A stretch of DNA of 41,390 nucleotides, from the NCBI GenBank assembly GCA_036522155.1, contig DATDGI010000319.1, positions 1 to 41,390 of the forward strand, given 5' to 3'. The notes under the pieces were generated by a model. The model had not been told where the DNA came from and did not search any database. It saw only the letters and a program-made list of their open reading frames with translations. The position numbers and the translations under genes were made by a program. The DNA comes from UBA9676 sp036522155 (GTDB lineage: Bacteria > Actinomycetota > Actinomycetes > Streptosporangiales > Streptosporangiaceae). Of this stretch, positions 18,070 through 25,527 are shown piece by piece (positions within the stretch are counted from its first letter, which is position 1; every line of letters starts with the position of its first letter).

Positions 18070-18984
18070 TCAGGATCCGGCGCCACCAGGGGGCCGGACG
18101 AAGATGAGCCTGGCGTCCTTGCTGCCGTTGATCACCGGCCCGCCGACCCAGACGTCCGCCCCGTCGGCCAGCGCGGACTCGCTGACCTTGCCGGTGCTCT
18201 CGCGGACGACCGTGTTGCTGACCAGATCCCAGGTCCAGACGGTGCCGTCGGCCGCCTTGACCACGATGGACGTGCTGCCGTTGACCGACTGGATCACGCC
18301 CCGCTCGTAGGCGAGCGTCTTCAGCGCACCGGTTCGGGTGCGGAAGGTGAACTGCCCGTCCACCCCGCGCAGCAGGAAGAACCGGATGATCCGGTGCCGG
18401 ATGTGGCAGCGGAAGGCGAACCGGGCGGCGGCACCCGCCTGCCGGGGGTGGCCGGACAGCCGGGCCGCCCGGGCCAGCCGGAGCGCACGGGCGCAACGGC
18501 CCGCTGCCGGGCCCGCGCCGGTGCCAGGACCGGTCACGGACTGGCCGCCGACGGCCGCCCCGGTGACACCGGCCGGAGTGGACGACAGAGTCGCGTCCGG
18601 GGAGTCCGCGGCGGTCAGGGCCGCGCTCAGCACGGCGGCCTGGCTGCCCGGGGCGGCGGCGCCCCCGCTCTGGCCGCCGCCGGTCTGGCCACCCGCGGTC
18701 GCGGTGCTGGTGCTGGCGGCGGGGGCGCTGGCCAGCGGGTTGCTGGCCAGCGCGACGCCGGCGATCGCCCCGCCCCCGGCCAGCAGGGCCGCCACGGTGA
18801 TCCCCACTGTCCAGTGCAGGGCCTTGCGCCGGTCCCTGGCGAAGTGTGTCTGCAGCCCCGGCGGCTGCTGCCCGTACGGTTGCTGACCCGGCGGCACGCC
18901 CTGGCTCGGCCAGAACTGGTCGGTCGGCTGGTGGTCCTGCGGGCCGTCACCCGGGGGGCGGTTGTAGTTCTCCATGCCGGCCAT
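18070..18984 (-). CDS. Membrane-anchored protein of unknown function, DUF5666-like C-terminus
   Basis: The product is 304 aa from ATG 18984; ATG 18975 is an alternative, and neither has a clear ribosome binding site. The N-terminus is Pro/Gln-rich (PPGQQPYGQQPPGLQ) and cytoplasmic by the positive-inside rule (FARDRRKALHW). One transmembrane helix (about 59-82, VGITVAALLAGGGAIAGVAL) follows, then an Ala/Gly/Thr-rich linker, a basic stretch (RARLRLARAARL type, about 165-200) and a beta-rich C-terminus. That part (YERGVIQSVNGSTSIVVKAA, DGTVWTWDL, GADVWVGGPVINGSKDARL) resembles the small beta domains of DUF5666 proteins found outside the membrane. I do not recognise a function. Its closeness to a two-component system is suggestive only. 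Confidence 0.75.
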   Translation of the reverse strand: MAGMENYNRPPGDGPQDHQPTDQFWPSQGVPPGQQPYGQQPPGLQTHFARDRRKALHWTVGITVAALLAGGGAIAGVALASNPLASAPAASTSTATAGGQTGGGQSGGAAAPGSQAAVLSAALTAADSPDATLSSTPAGVTGAAVGGQSVTGPGTGAGPAAGRCARALRLARAARLSGHPRQAGAAARFAFRCHIRHRIIRFFLLRGVDGQFTFRTRTGALKTLAYERGVIQSVNGSTSIVVKAADGTVWTWDLVSNTVVRESTGKVSESALADGADVWVGGPVINGSKDARLIFVRPPGGAGS

Positions 18985-19066
18985 GCTGCCGGCCGGGTCT
19001 GGGACATCGGGCAGGCGAAGCTGGGATTTCGCTGGGAACGCGGTGGGTTTTCGCTGCCCGTTCGCG

Positions 19067-20797
19067 CTACATCCGGTCAGGCACCGGGATGCCGAGCAGG
19101 CCGAGGCCGGTGAGCAGGACCTGCAGGGCCAGCGCCGACAGGGCGAGCCGGGAGTCGCGCAGGTCCGGGCCCGGGGCCTTCAGCACCGGGCAGGCCTCGT
19201 AGAAGGCGGTGAACGCGCTGGCCACGTCGAACAGGTAGGCGGCCAGCAGGTGCGGCTCGGCGGTGGCGGCGGCGTGGTGGACCGCGGTGCCGAAGCCGAG
19301 CAGGGTCAGCGCCAGCGCCCGCTCGGCTGGCTCGGTGACAAGCACCGGGCCGTGCGCGGTGGCCGGGTCGAGCCCGGCCCGGCGGAAGATGGACCGGATC
19401 CGCGCCGTGGCGTACTGCAGGTACGGGCCGGTATTGCCGGTCAGCGCCAGCATCCGGTCGAAGTCGAAGACATAGCCCGAACTGCGGGCCACCGACAGGT
19501 CGCCGTACTTGAGCGCGCCGATGCCAACGGCTTCGGCGATCTCCGCCCGCAGCGCCGGATCGTCATACCGGTCCGCGATGACCCGCCCGGCGCGCTCGAC
19601 CGCCTCGTCGATCAGGGTGATCAGCTTCACCTGGTCGCCGGTGCGGGTCCGGATCCGCTTCCCATCGGCGCCACTGACCAGGCCGATGACCGCGTGCTCG
19701 GCGCTGATCTCACCGGTCAGCCAGCCCGCCTGCCTGGCGACCTCAAACAGCATCTGGAAGTGCAGCGATTGCTCGGCGGCGACCAGGTAGATGAGCCGGT
19801 CGGCCTTCAGGTCGACGATCCGGTAGCGGATGGCGGCCAGGTCGGTGGTGTCGTAGCCGTAGCCGCCGTCGCGCTTGCGCAGGATCATCGGCAGCGGCTC
19901 ACCGTCCCGGCCGGTGAAGCCGGGCGGGAACGCGACCAGCGCCCCGTCGCTGATGACGGCGATGCCGTCCCGCTGGAGCTCGGCGCAGACGCCGGCGAGC
20001 ATGGGGTTGTAGAAGCTCTCCGGGGCCAGGTCGTCGTTGGTGAGCGTGACCCGCAGCCGCTGGTAGATGGTGTTGTAGTACTGATTGGAATCGTCCACGA
20101 GCAGCTGCCACAGCCGGATGGTGCCCGGGTCACCGCTCTGTAGCGCCACCACCCGCTGCCGGGCGGCGCCCGCGAACGCCGGATCGGCGTCGAACCTGGC
20201 CCGGGCCGCCTGGTAGAAGGCGTTGATCTCACCCGAGGACAGCTGCGCGCGGGCGGTCTCCTCGCCGACCTCCAGCAGGTGCTCGATGAGCATGCCGAAC
20301 TGGGTCCCCCAGTCCCCCAGGTGGTTGGCGCGGATCACGGTGTGCCCGAGATACTCCAGGATCCGGACGACCGCGTCCCCGACCACGGTGGTCCGCAGGT
20401 GGCCGACGTGCATTTCCTTGGCCACGTTGGGGGACGAGTAGTCGACCACGACCTTCCGCCCGGGATCCGCGGGCGGCACGCCGGCCCGGGGGTCGGCCAG
20501 CAGCGCCGTGGCCTGGCCCGCGATCCAGTCGTCACGCAGGGTGAGGTTGATGAACCCGGGCCCGCTCACCTCGGCGTGGTCGAACACCTCGGCCAGGTCG
20601 AGCTGGCCGGCGATCTCCGCGGCCAGCTCCCGGGGCGGGCGGCCAAGCTGCTTGCCCAGCGGCAGCGCCACGTTGGACTGGTAGTCAGCGAACGTGGACG
20701 GCCGGATGACCGGGTCGGTGCCGGCGTAGCCCGCGCCGAACGCGGCCGACAGCGCCATCCGTACCCGGTCCGCGAGGACCTCCCGTGGATCGGCCAT
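19067..20797 (-). CDS. argS: Arginyl-tRNA synthetase
   Basis: The start is ATG 20797 (MADPREVLADRVRMALSAAF), just after GGGGGG; the frame remains open upstream but without homology. The product is 576 aa, within the normal range. It has the N-terminal Arg-tRNA additional domain (about 1-95), class I HIGH-type motif in EMHVGHLRTTVVGDA, RANHLGDWGTQFGMLIEHL, YDTTDLAAIRYR, and GKRIRTRTGDQVKL in place of KMSKS, as usual in ArgRS. The anticodon-binding DALR domain closes the protein and ends VPDRM. It charges tRNA-Arg in the cytoplasm. It is 113 bp downstream of plsX on the same strand but separated by a hairpin, so it probably has its own promoter. Confidence 0.98.
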   Translation of the reverse strand: MADPREVLADRVRMALSAAFGAGYAGTDPVIRPSTFADYQSNVALPLGKQLGRPPRELAAEIAGQLDLAEVFDHAEVSGPGFINLTLRDDWIAGQATALLADPRAGVPPADPGRKVVVDYSSPNVAKEMHVGHLRTTVVGDAVVRILEYLGHTVIRANHLGDWGTQFGMLIEHLLEVGEETARAQLSSGEINAFYQAARARFDADPAFAGAARQRVVALQSGDPGTIRLWQLLVDDSNQYYNTIYQRLRVTLTNDDLAPESFYNPMLAGVCAELQRDGIAVISDGALVAFPPGFTGRDGEPLPMILRKRDGGYGYDTTDLAAIRYRIVDLKADRLIYLVAAEQSLHFQMLFEVARQAGWLTGEISAEHAVIGLVSGADGKRIRTRTGDQVKLITLIDEAVERAGRVIADRYDDPALRAEIAEAVGIGALKYGDLSVARSSGYVFDFDRMLALTGNTGPYLQYATARIRSIFRRAGLDPATAHGPVLVTEPAERALALTLLGFGTAVHHAAATAEPHLLAAYLFDVASAFTAFYEACPVLKAPGPDLRDSRLALSALALQVLLTGLGLLGIPVPDRM

Positions 20798-20890
20798 GCC
20801 CCCCAGCCTAGGAGAGGTTGCCGGCGCCCGGCGCGCAATTTCCGGCCAAGATCGTTTGCCGGCCAGGGCGGCCGGCCCGGTCCAGTCGTG

Positions 20891-20910
20891 GCCAGCCGGA
20901 GGTGGCTGGC
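20891..20910 (-). terminator. Hairpin immediately after plsX
   Basis: GCCAGCC (20891-20897) and GGCTGGC (20904-20910) form a perfect 7-bp stem with a 6-nt loop, directly adjoining the plsX stop codon. It probably ends the exporter-plsX transcript before argS. Confidence 0.6.
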
Positions 20911-21978
20911 TCAGGAACGGCGCAGGAAGTGCCCGCCCCGGTGGGCGGGGCCCAGCCGGCCCTGGATCTTCTCGGTGATCTGGCCGCGCGCCAGATCCGC
21001 GGCCAGCCGGCAAGCGGACGCGATCCCCTTGGCGCTGGAGTCACCGTGCGCGATCACCACCGTGCCCTCCAGGCCCAGCAGGGCGGCCCCGCCGTAGGTC
21101 TCGGCGTCCATCTGCCCGGCCAGCTCGCGCAGCGCCTGCCGCTGGAACGCCGCCCCGAACCGGGCGGCCCGGGAACTCCGCAGGGCGGCCCGGAACTGGC
21201 CGGTGGCGAAACCGGCCGCGCCCTCGATCGCCTTGAGGGCCACGTTCCCCGTGAAACCGTCGGTCACCACCACGTCGACCAGGCCGGCCAGCAGGTCGCT
21301 GCCCTCGATGTTGCCGGCGAAGCGGATCGGCGGGCGGCCGTGAGGTGGCCCGGCGAGCAGCTCATGCGCCCGCCGGGCGAGCTTGTTGCCCTTCACCGGC
21401 TCGGCGCCGATCGTGAGCAGGCCGACAAGCGGGTCGGCCACGCCAAAGGCCACCTGCGCGTAGGCCACGCCGAGCTGGGCGAACTGGACCAGCATCTCCG
21501 GTCTCGGATCGGCGATGGCGCCGGCGTCGACCAGCAGGGTCGGCTTCGGCCGGGTGGGCAGCACCACGGCCAGGCCGGGCCGGAGCAGCCCGGGCAGTGA
21601 TCTGAGCCGCAGCTGGGCGGTTGCGACGAGGCCCCCGGTCGACCCGGCGGAGACCACGGCGGCCGCCTGGCCACGGTGGACCAGCTGGCAGGCAACCGCG
21701 ACGCTGGAGCGCGGGCGCCGCCAGCTCGCCATCGCACCTTCGTCCATGGTGAGCGAGTCGTCGGCGGCGGCGATCCTGATCACCCCTGGCCGCAGCCCGC
21801 TGGGCAGCAGCGGCCGGAGCAGGCTGGGGCGGCCGGTGAGGATGACCGGGATGCCATGCTCGGTTACCGCCGCCACGGCCCCCGCGACGACCGCCTCCGG
21901 CGCGTGGTCGCCACCCATGGCGTCCACCGCGACGGTGGCGGGCTGGGAACTGGCCGGCAGCGGGGGGTTGTCTGGCAC
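20911..21978 (-). CDS. plsX: Phosphate acyltransferase PlsX
   Basis: The product is 355 aa from GTG 21978. The hallmark motif VAVDAMGGDHAPEAVVAGA is near the N-terminus, followed by MDEGAMASWRRPRSSVAVAC, AAVVSAGSTGGLVATAQL, LLVDAGAIADPRPEMLVQFA and VVTDGFTGNVALKAIEGAA. PlsX converts acyl-ACP and phosphate to acyl-phosphate, the donor for PlsY in phospholipid synthesis; it is a peripheral membrane enzyme. Its usual neighbours are rpmF, fab genes or rnc, none of which is here. Instead it starts 9 bp after the stop of a drug-exporter gene with no obvious Shine-Dalgarno, suggesting coupled translation. The C-terminus ends normally. Confidence 0.95.
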   Translation of the reverse strand: MPDNPPLPASSQPATVAVDAMGGDHAPEAVVAGAVAAVTEHGIPVILTGRPSLLRPLLPSGLRPGVIRIAAADDSLTMDEGAMASWRRPRSSVAVACQLVHRGQAAAVVSAGSTGGLVATAQLRLRSLPGLLRPGLAVVLPTRPKPTLLVDAGAIADPRPEMLVQFAQLGVAYAQVAFGVADPLVGLLTIGAEPVKGNKLARRAHELLAGPPHGRPPIRFAGNIEGSDLLAGLVDVVVTDGFTGNVALKAIEGAAGFATGQFRAALRSSRAARFGAAFQRQALRELAGQMDAETYGGAALLGLEGTVVIAHGDSSAKGIASACRLAADLARGQITEKIQGRLGPAHRGGHFLRRS

Positions 21979-21987
21979 AGGGCGGCG

Positions 21988-23619
21988 TCAGGCCCGGGTG
22001 GGCGCCGTCTCCACCTCCGGCGTGACCGGCTTGTCGGCGGGCTTGCCGCTCCTGATGGCGAGGCAGCTGATCGCACCGATGCCGAGCAGGACGACCGGCA
22101 GCACCATGGTCTGGCGCATGGCGGTCACATAGCCGAAGGTGAACACGTCGTGGCCGATCCGCGCGAGCTCGGCGGCCAGCTGCGCGGGCAGGCCGGCGGT
22201 CTGACGGGAGCTGCCGCCGCTCTGCCCGGCGCCTACCTGGATGCCGCTCTGGGCGGAATTGTGCAGCTGGCTGACGAACCGGCTGCGCACCGCCGGCGGC
22301 AGCGCCGCCGACCGGGTGGTGGCCTGGCTGGTCAGCGAGGAAACCAGCCGGTTCTGCAGCAGCGCGCCGACCGCGGCGGTGCCGATCACCAGGCCGACCT
22401 GGCGGATGGTGTTCAGCACTCCGGACGCCGCGCCCGCCAGTTGCGGCTGGACATTACGCATCGCCACGGTGATCAGCGGGGCGAAGATGCAGCCCAGACC
22501 GAGACCGGCCACCAGCAGCGCGGGCAGGAACTTGTACCAGACGCTGGCCGGCTGGGCGATCAGCGCCAGCCAGCCCATCCCGCCGCCGAACAGGATCAGC
22601 CCGGACATCAGGATGAACTTCCCGCCGATCTTGTCGGTCATCCGGCCCGCGACCGGCGCGACAAACATCGAGATGAGCGAGGCCGGGGCCATCGTCAGCC
22701 CGGCCTTCAGCGCGGAGAACCCCAGCACCGACTGCAGGTAGATGGTGAAGGGCAGGAAGATGCCCATCATCCCGATGGCGAGCACCCCGGACACCCAGTT
22801 CGTCACGGTGTAGTTCCGGTCCCGGAACAGCGCGAACGGGACCAGCGGCTCCCGGTCCTGGGTCATCCGCTGCTGGACCAGGAACGCCACCAGCAGCACG
22901 GCACCCACGCCGAGCACGAGCGGAATGGAGATGAACCCGGTGATCGTGCCCCAGCTGTACTTCTGGCCCTCCACCAGGCCGTAGCAGATCGCCAGCAGCG
23001 CCGCGCTGGCCAGCAGCACGCCGGGGATGTCGAACCGGTGCCTGCGGCCGAGTTTCACGTCCGGGATGATCAGCGGGACCAGCACCAGCACGAGGATCCC
23101 GATCGGCAGGTTGACGTAGAAGATGTACCGCCAGTCGAAGGCGGTCACCAGCAGGCCGCCCAGGGTCGGGCCGGCGATGGTGGCCACGCCCGCGACCGCG
23201 CCCCATACCCCGAACGCGGCCCCGCGCCGCTCCGGCGGGAACGTGTTGGTGATGATCGTCAGCGTCTGCGGCATGAGCAGGGCCGCACCCAGGCCCTGCA
23301 CCGCGCGGAACGCGATCAGCCAGCCCGGGCTCGGGGCCGCCCCACAGGCCGCGGAGGCAGCCGTGAACACGGCGATGCCCGTCGTGAACAGGACCCGCGG
23401 GCCCACCAGGTCACCCAGCCGGCCGGCGGTGATGACCAGGACCGCGAGCACCAGGGCGTAGGCGTTGATCACCCACAAGATGTCGTCAAGCGACGCATGC
23501 AGTTTGGTGATCATGTTGGGGATCGCGATGTTGACGATCGTCAGGTCGAGCAGGGTCATGAAGAACCCGAGCGACACGACCAGCAGCACCGCCCACGGGT
23601 TGCCGCGGAACTTACTCAC
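21988..23619 (-). CDS. MFS exporter, DHA2 (EmrB/QacA) family
   Basis: The start is GTG 23619 (VSKFRGNPWAVLLVVSLGFF), preceded by AGGGAG six bases upstream; a longer frame to 23670 lacks such a site. The product is 543 aa. DHA2 hallmarks include TLLDLTIVNIAIP in helix 1, INAYALVLAVLVITAGRLGD in helices 2-3, FRAVQGLGAALLMPQTLTII in helix 4 (motif B) and GAVAGVATIAGPTLGGLL (motif C). About 14 hydrophobic helices are visible, with the usual periplasmic Gly/Ser/Gln-rich loop near the end (SAQSGIQVGAGQSGGSSRQT). It probably exports drugs or metabolites by proton antiport. A palindrome sits on its predicted promoter, but no regulator gene is adjacent. It forms a unit with plsX downstream. Confidence 0.95.
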   Translation of the reverse strand: MSKFRGNPWAVLLVVSLGFFMTLLDLTIVNIAIPNMITKLHASLDDILWVINAYALVLAVLVITAGRLGDLVGPRVLFTTGIAVFTAASAACGAAPSPGWLIAFRAVQGLGAALLMPQTLTIITNTFPPERRGAAFGVWGAVAGVATIAGPTLGGLLVTAFDWRYIFYVNLPIGILVLVLVPLIIPDVKLGRRHRFDIPGVLLASAALLAICYGLVEGQKYSWGTITGFISIPLVLGVGAVLLVAFLVQQRMTQDREPLVPFALFRDRNYTVTNWVSGVLAIGMMGIFLPFTIYLQSVLGFSALKAGLTMAPASLISMFVAPVAGRMTDKIGGKFILMSGLILFGGGMGWLALIAQPASVWYKFLPALLVAGLGLGCIFAPLITVAMRNVQPQLAGAASGVLNTIRQVGLVIGTAAVGALLQNRLVSSLTSQATTRSAALPPAVRSRFVSQLHNSAQSGIQVGAGQSGGSSRQTAGLPAQLAAELARIGHDVFTFGYVTAMRQTMVLPVVLLGIGAISCLAIRSGKPADKPVTPEVETAPTRA

Positions 23620-23686
23620 AGTTACTCCCTGGCGTTCCCCACCCGGCCTGGATGGCGTGCGCGCCCGCACGGCACCACACGATCCC

Positions 23687-23727
23687 AGGCTAACCAGAAG
23701 CGGGGGGTGGATTCAAGATATATCTTG
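23687..23727 (-). promoter_or_regulatory. Predicted promoter and 14-bp palindromic operator of the exporter gene
   Basis: The perfect palindrome CAAGATATATCTTG (23714-23727) stands out as AT-rich in very GC-rich DNA. Read leftwards it runs into TTGAAT (23716-23711), then 18 bp, then TAGCCT (23692-23687), a plausible -35/-10 pair about 70 bp before the exporter start. A dimeric repressor bound here would cover the -35 box. Regulators of exporters are often TetR, MarR or PadR family, but none is encoded in the window. The remaining part of the 244-bp gap has no other feature I can support. Confidence 0.65.
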
Positions 23728-23863
23728 TTAGTCGCGGCCGCTGGCACAGCCGTTACGCACCGTCTGTCATCTTCGATGGTAGAGGTGGGCACCGACAAGG
23801 GGGCCCGGTGGTGCTGGCCCGGGCGGCAGCCGGGCAAACCGGGCCAGCCAGTATGCTCCCGCC

Positions 23864-24637
23864 ATGGAACTCAGCGGAACCGCAGCGATCATCTCCGGCG
23901 GCGCGAGCGGCCTCGGCGAGGCGGCCGCGCGCGCCCTGGCCGCGGCCGGCTGCACCGTGGTCGTCGCCGACCTGAACGAGGAGCGGGGCAAGACCGTCGC
24001 CGCCGAGACCGGCGGGGAATTCGTCAAGACCGACGTCGCCGACGAGGCCTCGGTGGAGGCTGCGGTGGCGGCCGCCACCGGCAAGGGAGTCCCGCTGCGG
24101 GTCGTGGTGAACTGCGCCGGGATCGGCTGGGCGGAGCGGACCGTGAACCGGGAAGGGGCGCCGCACAGCCTGGCCAGCTTCCGCAAGGTGATCGACATCA
24201 ACCTGATCGGCACGTTCAACCTGATGCGGATCGCGGCCGCGGCCATCGCCCGCGCCGACCCGGTGGACGGCGACGGCCAGCGCGGGGTGGTCATCAACAC
24301 CTCATCCGTGGCCGGGATCGAGGGGCAGACGGGCCAGCTCGCGTATTCGGCATCCAAGGGCGGCATCATCGGGATGACCCTGCCCGCGGCCAGGGACCTG
24401 GCCGTCATCGGGGTGCGGGTGAACACCATCTGCCCGGGCATCATCGACACGCCCATCTACGGGACCGGCCCGGCCAGCGACGAGTTCAAGGCCAGGCTGG
24501 CCGCCCCGGTGGTGTTCCCCAAGCGGATGGGGACCGCGGCCGAGTTCGCCGCGCTGGCCGTGTCGCTGATCGGGAACGACTACATGAACGGCGAGGTCAT
24601 CCGCTTCGACGGCGGCATCCGCTTCCAGCCCAAGTAA
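23864..24637 (+). CDS. Short-chain dehydrogenase, 3-hydroxyacyl-CoA dehydrogenase type (HSD10-like)
   Basis: The product is 257 aa from ATG 23864. It shows cofactor motif ISGGASGLGEAAARALA, ADLNE after strand 2 (NAD preference), VVNCAGIGWAERT, VIDINLIGTFN, and the catalytic Ser-Tyr-Lys set in INTSSVAGIEGQTGQLAYSA then SKGG. VRVNTICPGIIDTPIYG and NGEVIRFDGGIRFQPK close a full-length enzyme. The long loop AIARADPVDGDGQRGVVIN and the C-terminal DGGIRF pattern match type II 3-hydroxyacyl-CoA dehydrogenases, which oxidise 3-hydroxy(-2-methyl)acyl-CoA. The enoyl-CoA hydratase gene starts 47 bp downstream and supplies the preceding beta-oxidation step, supporting this reading. Confidence 0.9.
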   Translation: MELSGTAAIISGGASGLGEAAARALAAAGCTVVVADLNEERGKTVAAETGGEFVKTDVADEASVEAAVAAATGKGVPLRVVVNCAGIGWAERTVNREGAPHSLASFRKVIDINLIGTFNLMRIAAAAIARADPVDGDGQRGVVINTSSVAGIEGQTGQLAYSASKGGIIGMTLPAARDLAVIGVRVNTICPGIIDTPIYGTGPASDEFKARLAAPVVFPKRMGTAAEFAALAVSLIGNDYMNGEVIRFDGGIRFQPK

Positions 24638-24684
24638 CCGCACCGCGGCCTTCCGCGGCCAGCGCGCAGGCAGGAGGAGCAGAC

Positions 24685-25449
24685 GTGGCGGACGAGGTTA
24701 CGGTCGAGGTGGAGGGCGGGGTCGCCGTCCTCACCATCAACCGCCCGCAGGCGCGCAACGCGGTCAACGAGGCCACCGCCCGGGCCATGGCGGCGGTCAT
24801 CGACGAGCTCGACGCCCGCCGGGACGTGCGGGTGCTGGTCCTGACCGGGGCGGGCGGCACGTTCAGCGCGGGCATGGACCTGAAGGGCTTCCTGGCCGGG
24901 GAAAACGCGATGGCGGGCGGGCGCGGGTTCGCCGGCATCACCGCCCGGCCGCCCGTCACCCCGGTCATCGCGGCGGTCGAGGGCTACGCGCTGGCCGGCG
25001 GGTTCGAGATCGCGCTGGCCTGCGATCTGATCGTGGCCAGCGAGGAGGCCACGTTCGGGCTGCCGGAGGTGACCAGGGGGCTGGTGGCCGGCGCGGGCGG
25101 GCTGCTCCGCCTGCCCCGGCGGATCCCCTACTACCTGGCCATGGAGATCGCCCTCACCGGCGCCCGGTTCAGCGCGGCGCGGCTGCACCAGGCCGGCCTG
25201 GTCAACCGGCTCGTGCCGGCCGGGGCGGCGCTGGACGAGGCCAGGGCGTTCGCCGCCCAGATAGCCGCGAACGCGCCGCTGTCGCTGGCCGCCACCAAGC
25301 GGATCTTCGTGGAATCGGCCGACTGGCCCAGCGACGAGGCGTTCGGCCGGCAGCAGGAGATCATGGGACCGGTGTTCGCCTCGGCCGACGCCATCGAGGG
25401 CGCGGCGGCGTTCGCGGAGAAGCGACCGCCGGTCTGGCGGGGTGAGTGA
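24685..25449 (+). CDS. Enoyl-CoA hydratase/isomerase family protein (crotonase)
   Basis: The GTG at 24685 follows AGGAGGAG (24672-24679). The product is 254 aa. Crotonase motifs are present: AVLTINRPQARNAVN, GTFSAGMDLKGFLAGE (first oxyanion-hole backbone), VEGYALAGGFEIALACDL (second), and EEATFGLPEVTRGLVAGAGG where Glu and Gly occupy catalytic-loop positions. PYYLAMEIALTGARFSAARL and AEKRPPVWRGE complete a normal crotonase. It hydrates enoyl-CoA in fatty or branched-chain acid breakdown, consistent with the SDR encoded just upstream; isomerase or other crotonase chemistry cannot be excluded. A short hairpin built on two CCGCGG copies lies in the gap before the gene. Confidence 0.92.
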   Translation: MADEVTVEVEGGVAVLTINRPQARNAVNEATARAMAAVIDELDARRDVRVLVLTGAGGTFSAGMDLKGFLAGENAMAGGRGFAGITARPPVTPVIAAVEGYALAGGFEIALACDLIVASEEATFGLPEVTRGLVAGAGGLLRLPRRIPYYLAMEIALTGARFSAARLHQAGLVNRLVPAGAALDEARAFAAQIAANAPLSLAATKRIFVESADWPSDEAFGRQQEIMGPVFASADAIEGAAAFAEKRPPVWRGE

Positions 25450-25527
25450 TTCCCGGCTTGTCCGCGCCGACGGCGGCCCCACCGTAGGATCGGTGCGCAG
25501 AAACTCGCGGACACGTTGGGAACACGC

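Noticed and set aside
21676..24660. Very long plus-strand open stretch opposite the exporter and plsX genes
   Set aside because: It is an in-frame upstream continuation of the enoyl-CoA hydratase frame, antisense to well-recognised genes, rich in His/Arg/Gly/Gln/Asp and without any domain; typical of high-GC DNA where antisense frames stay open.
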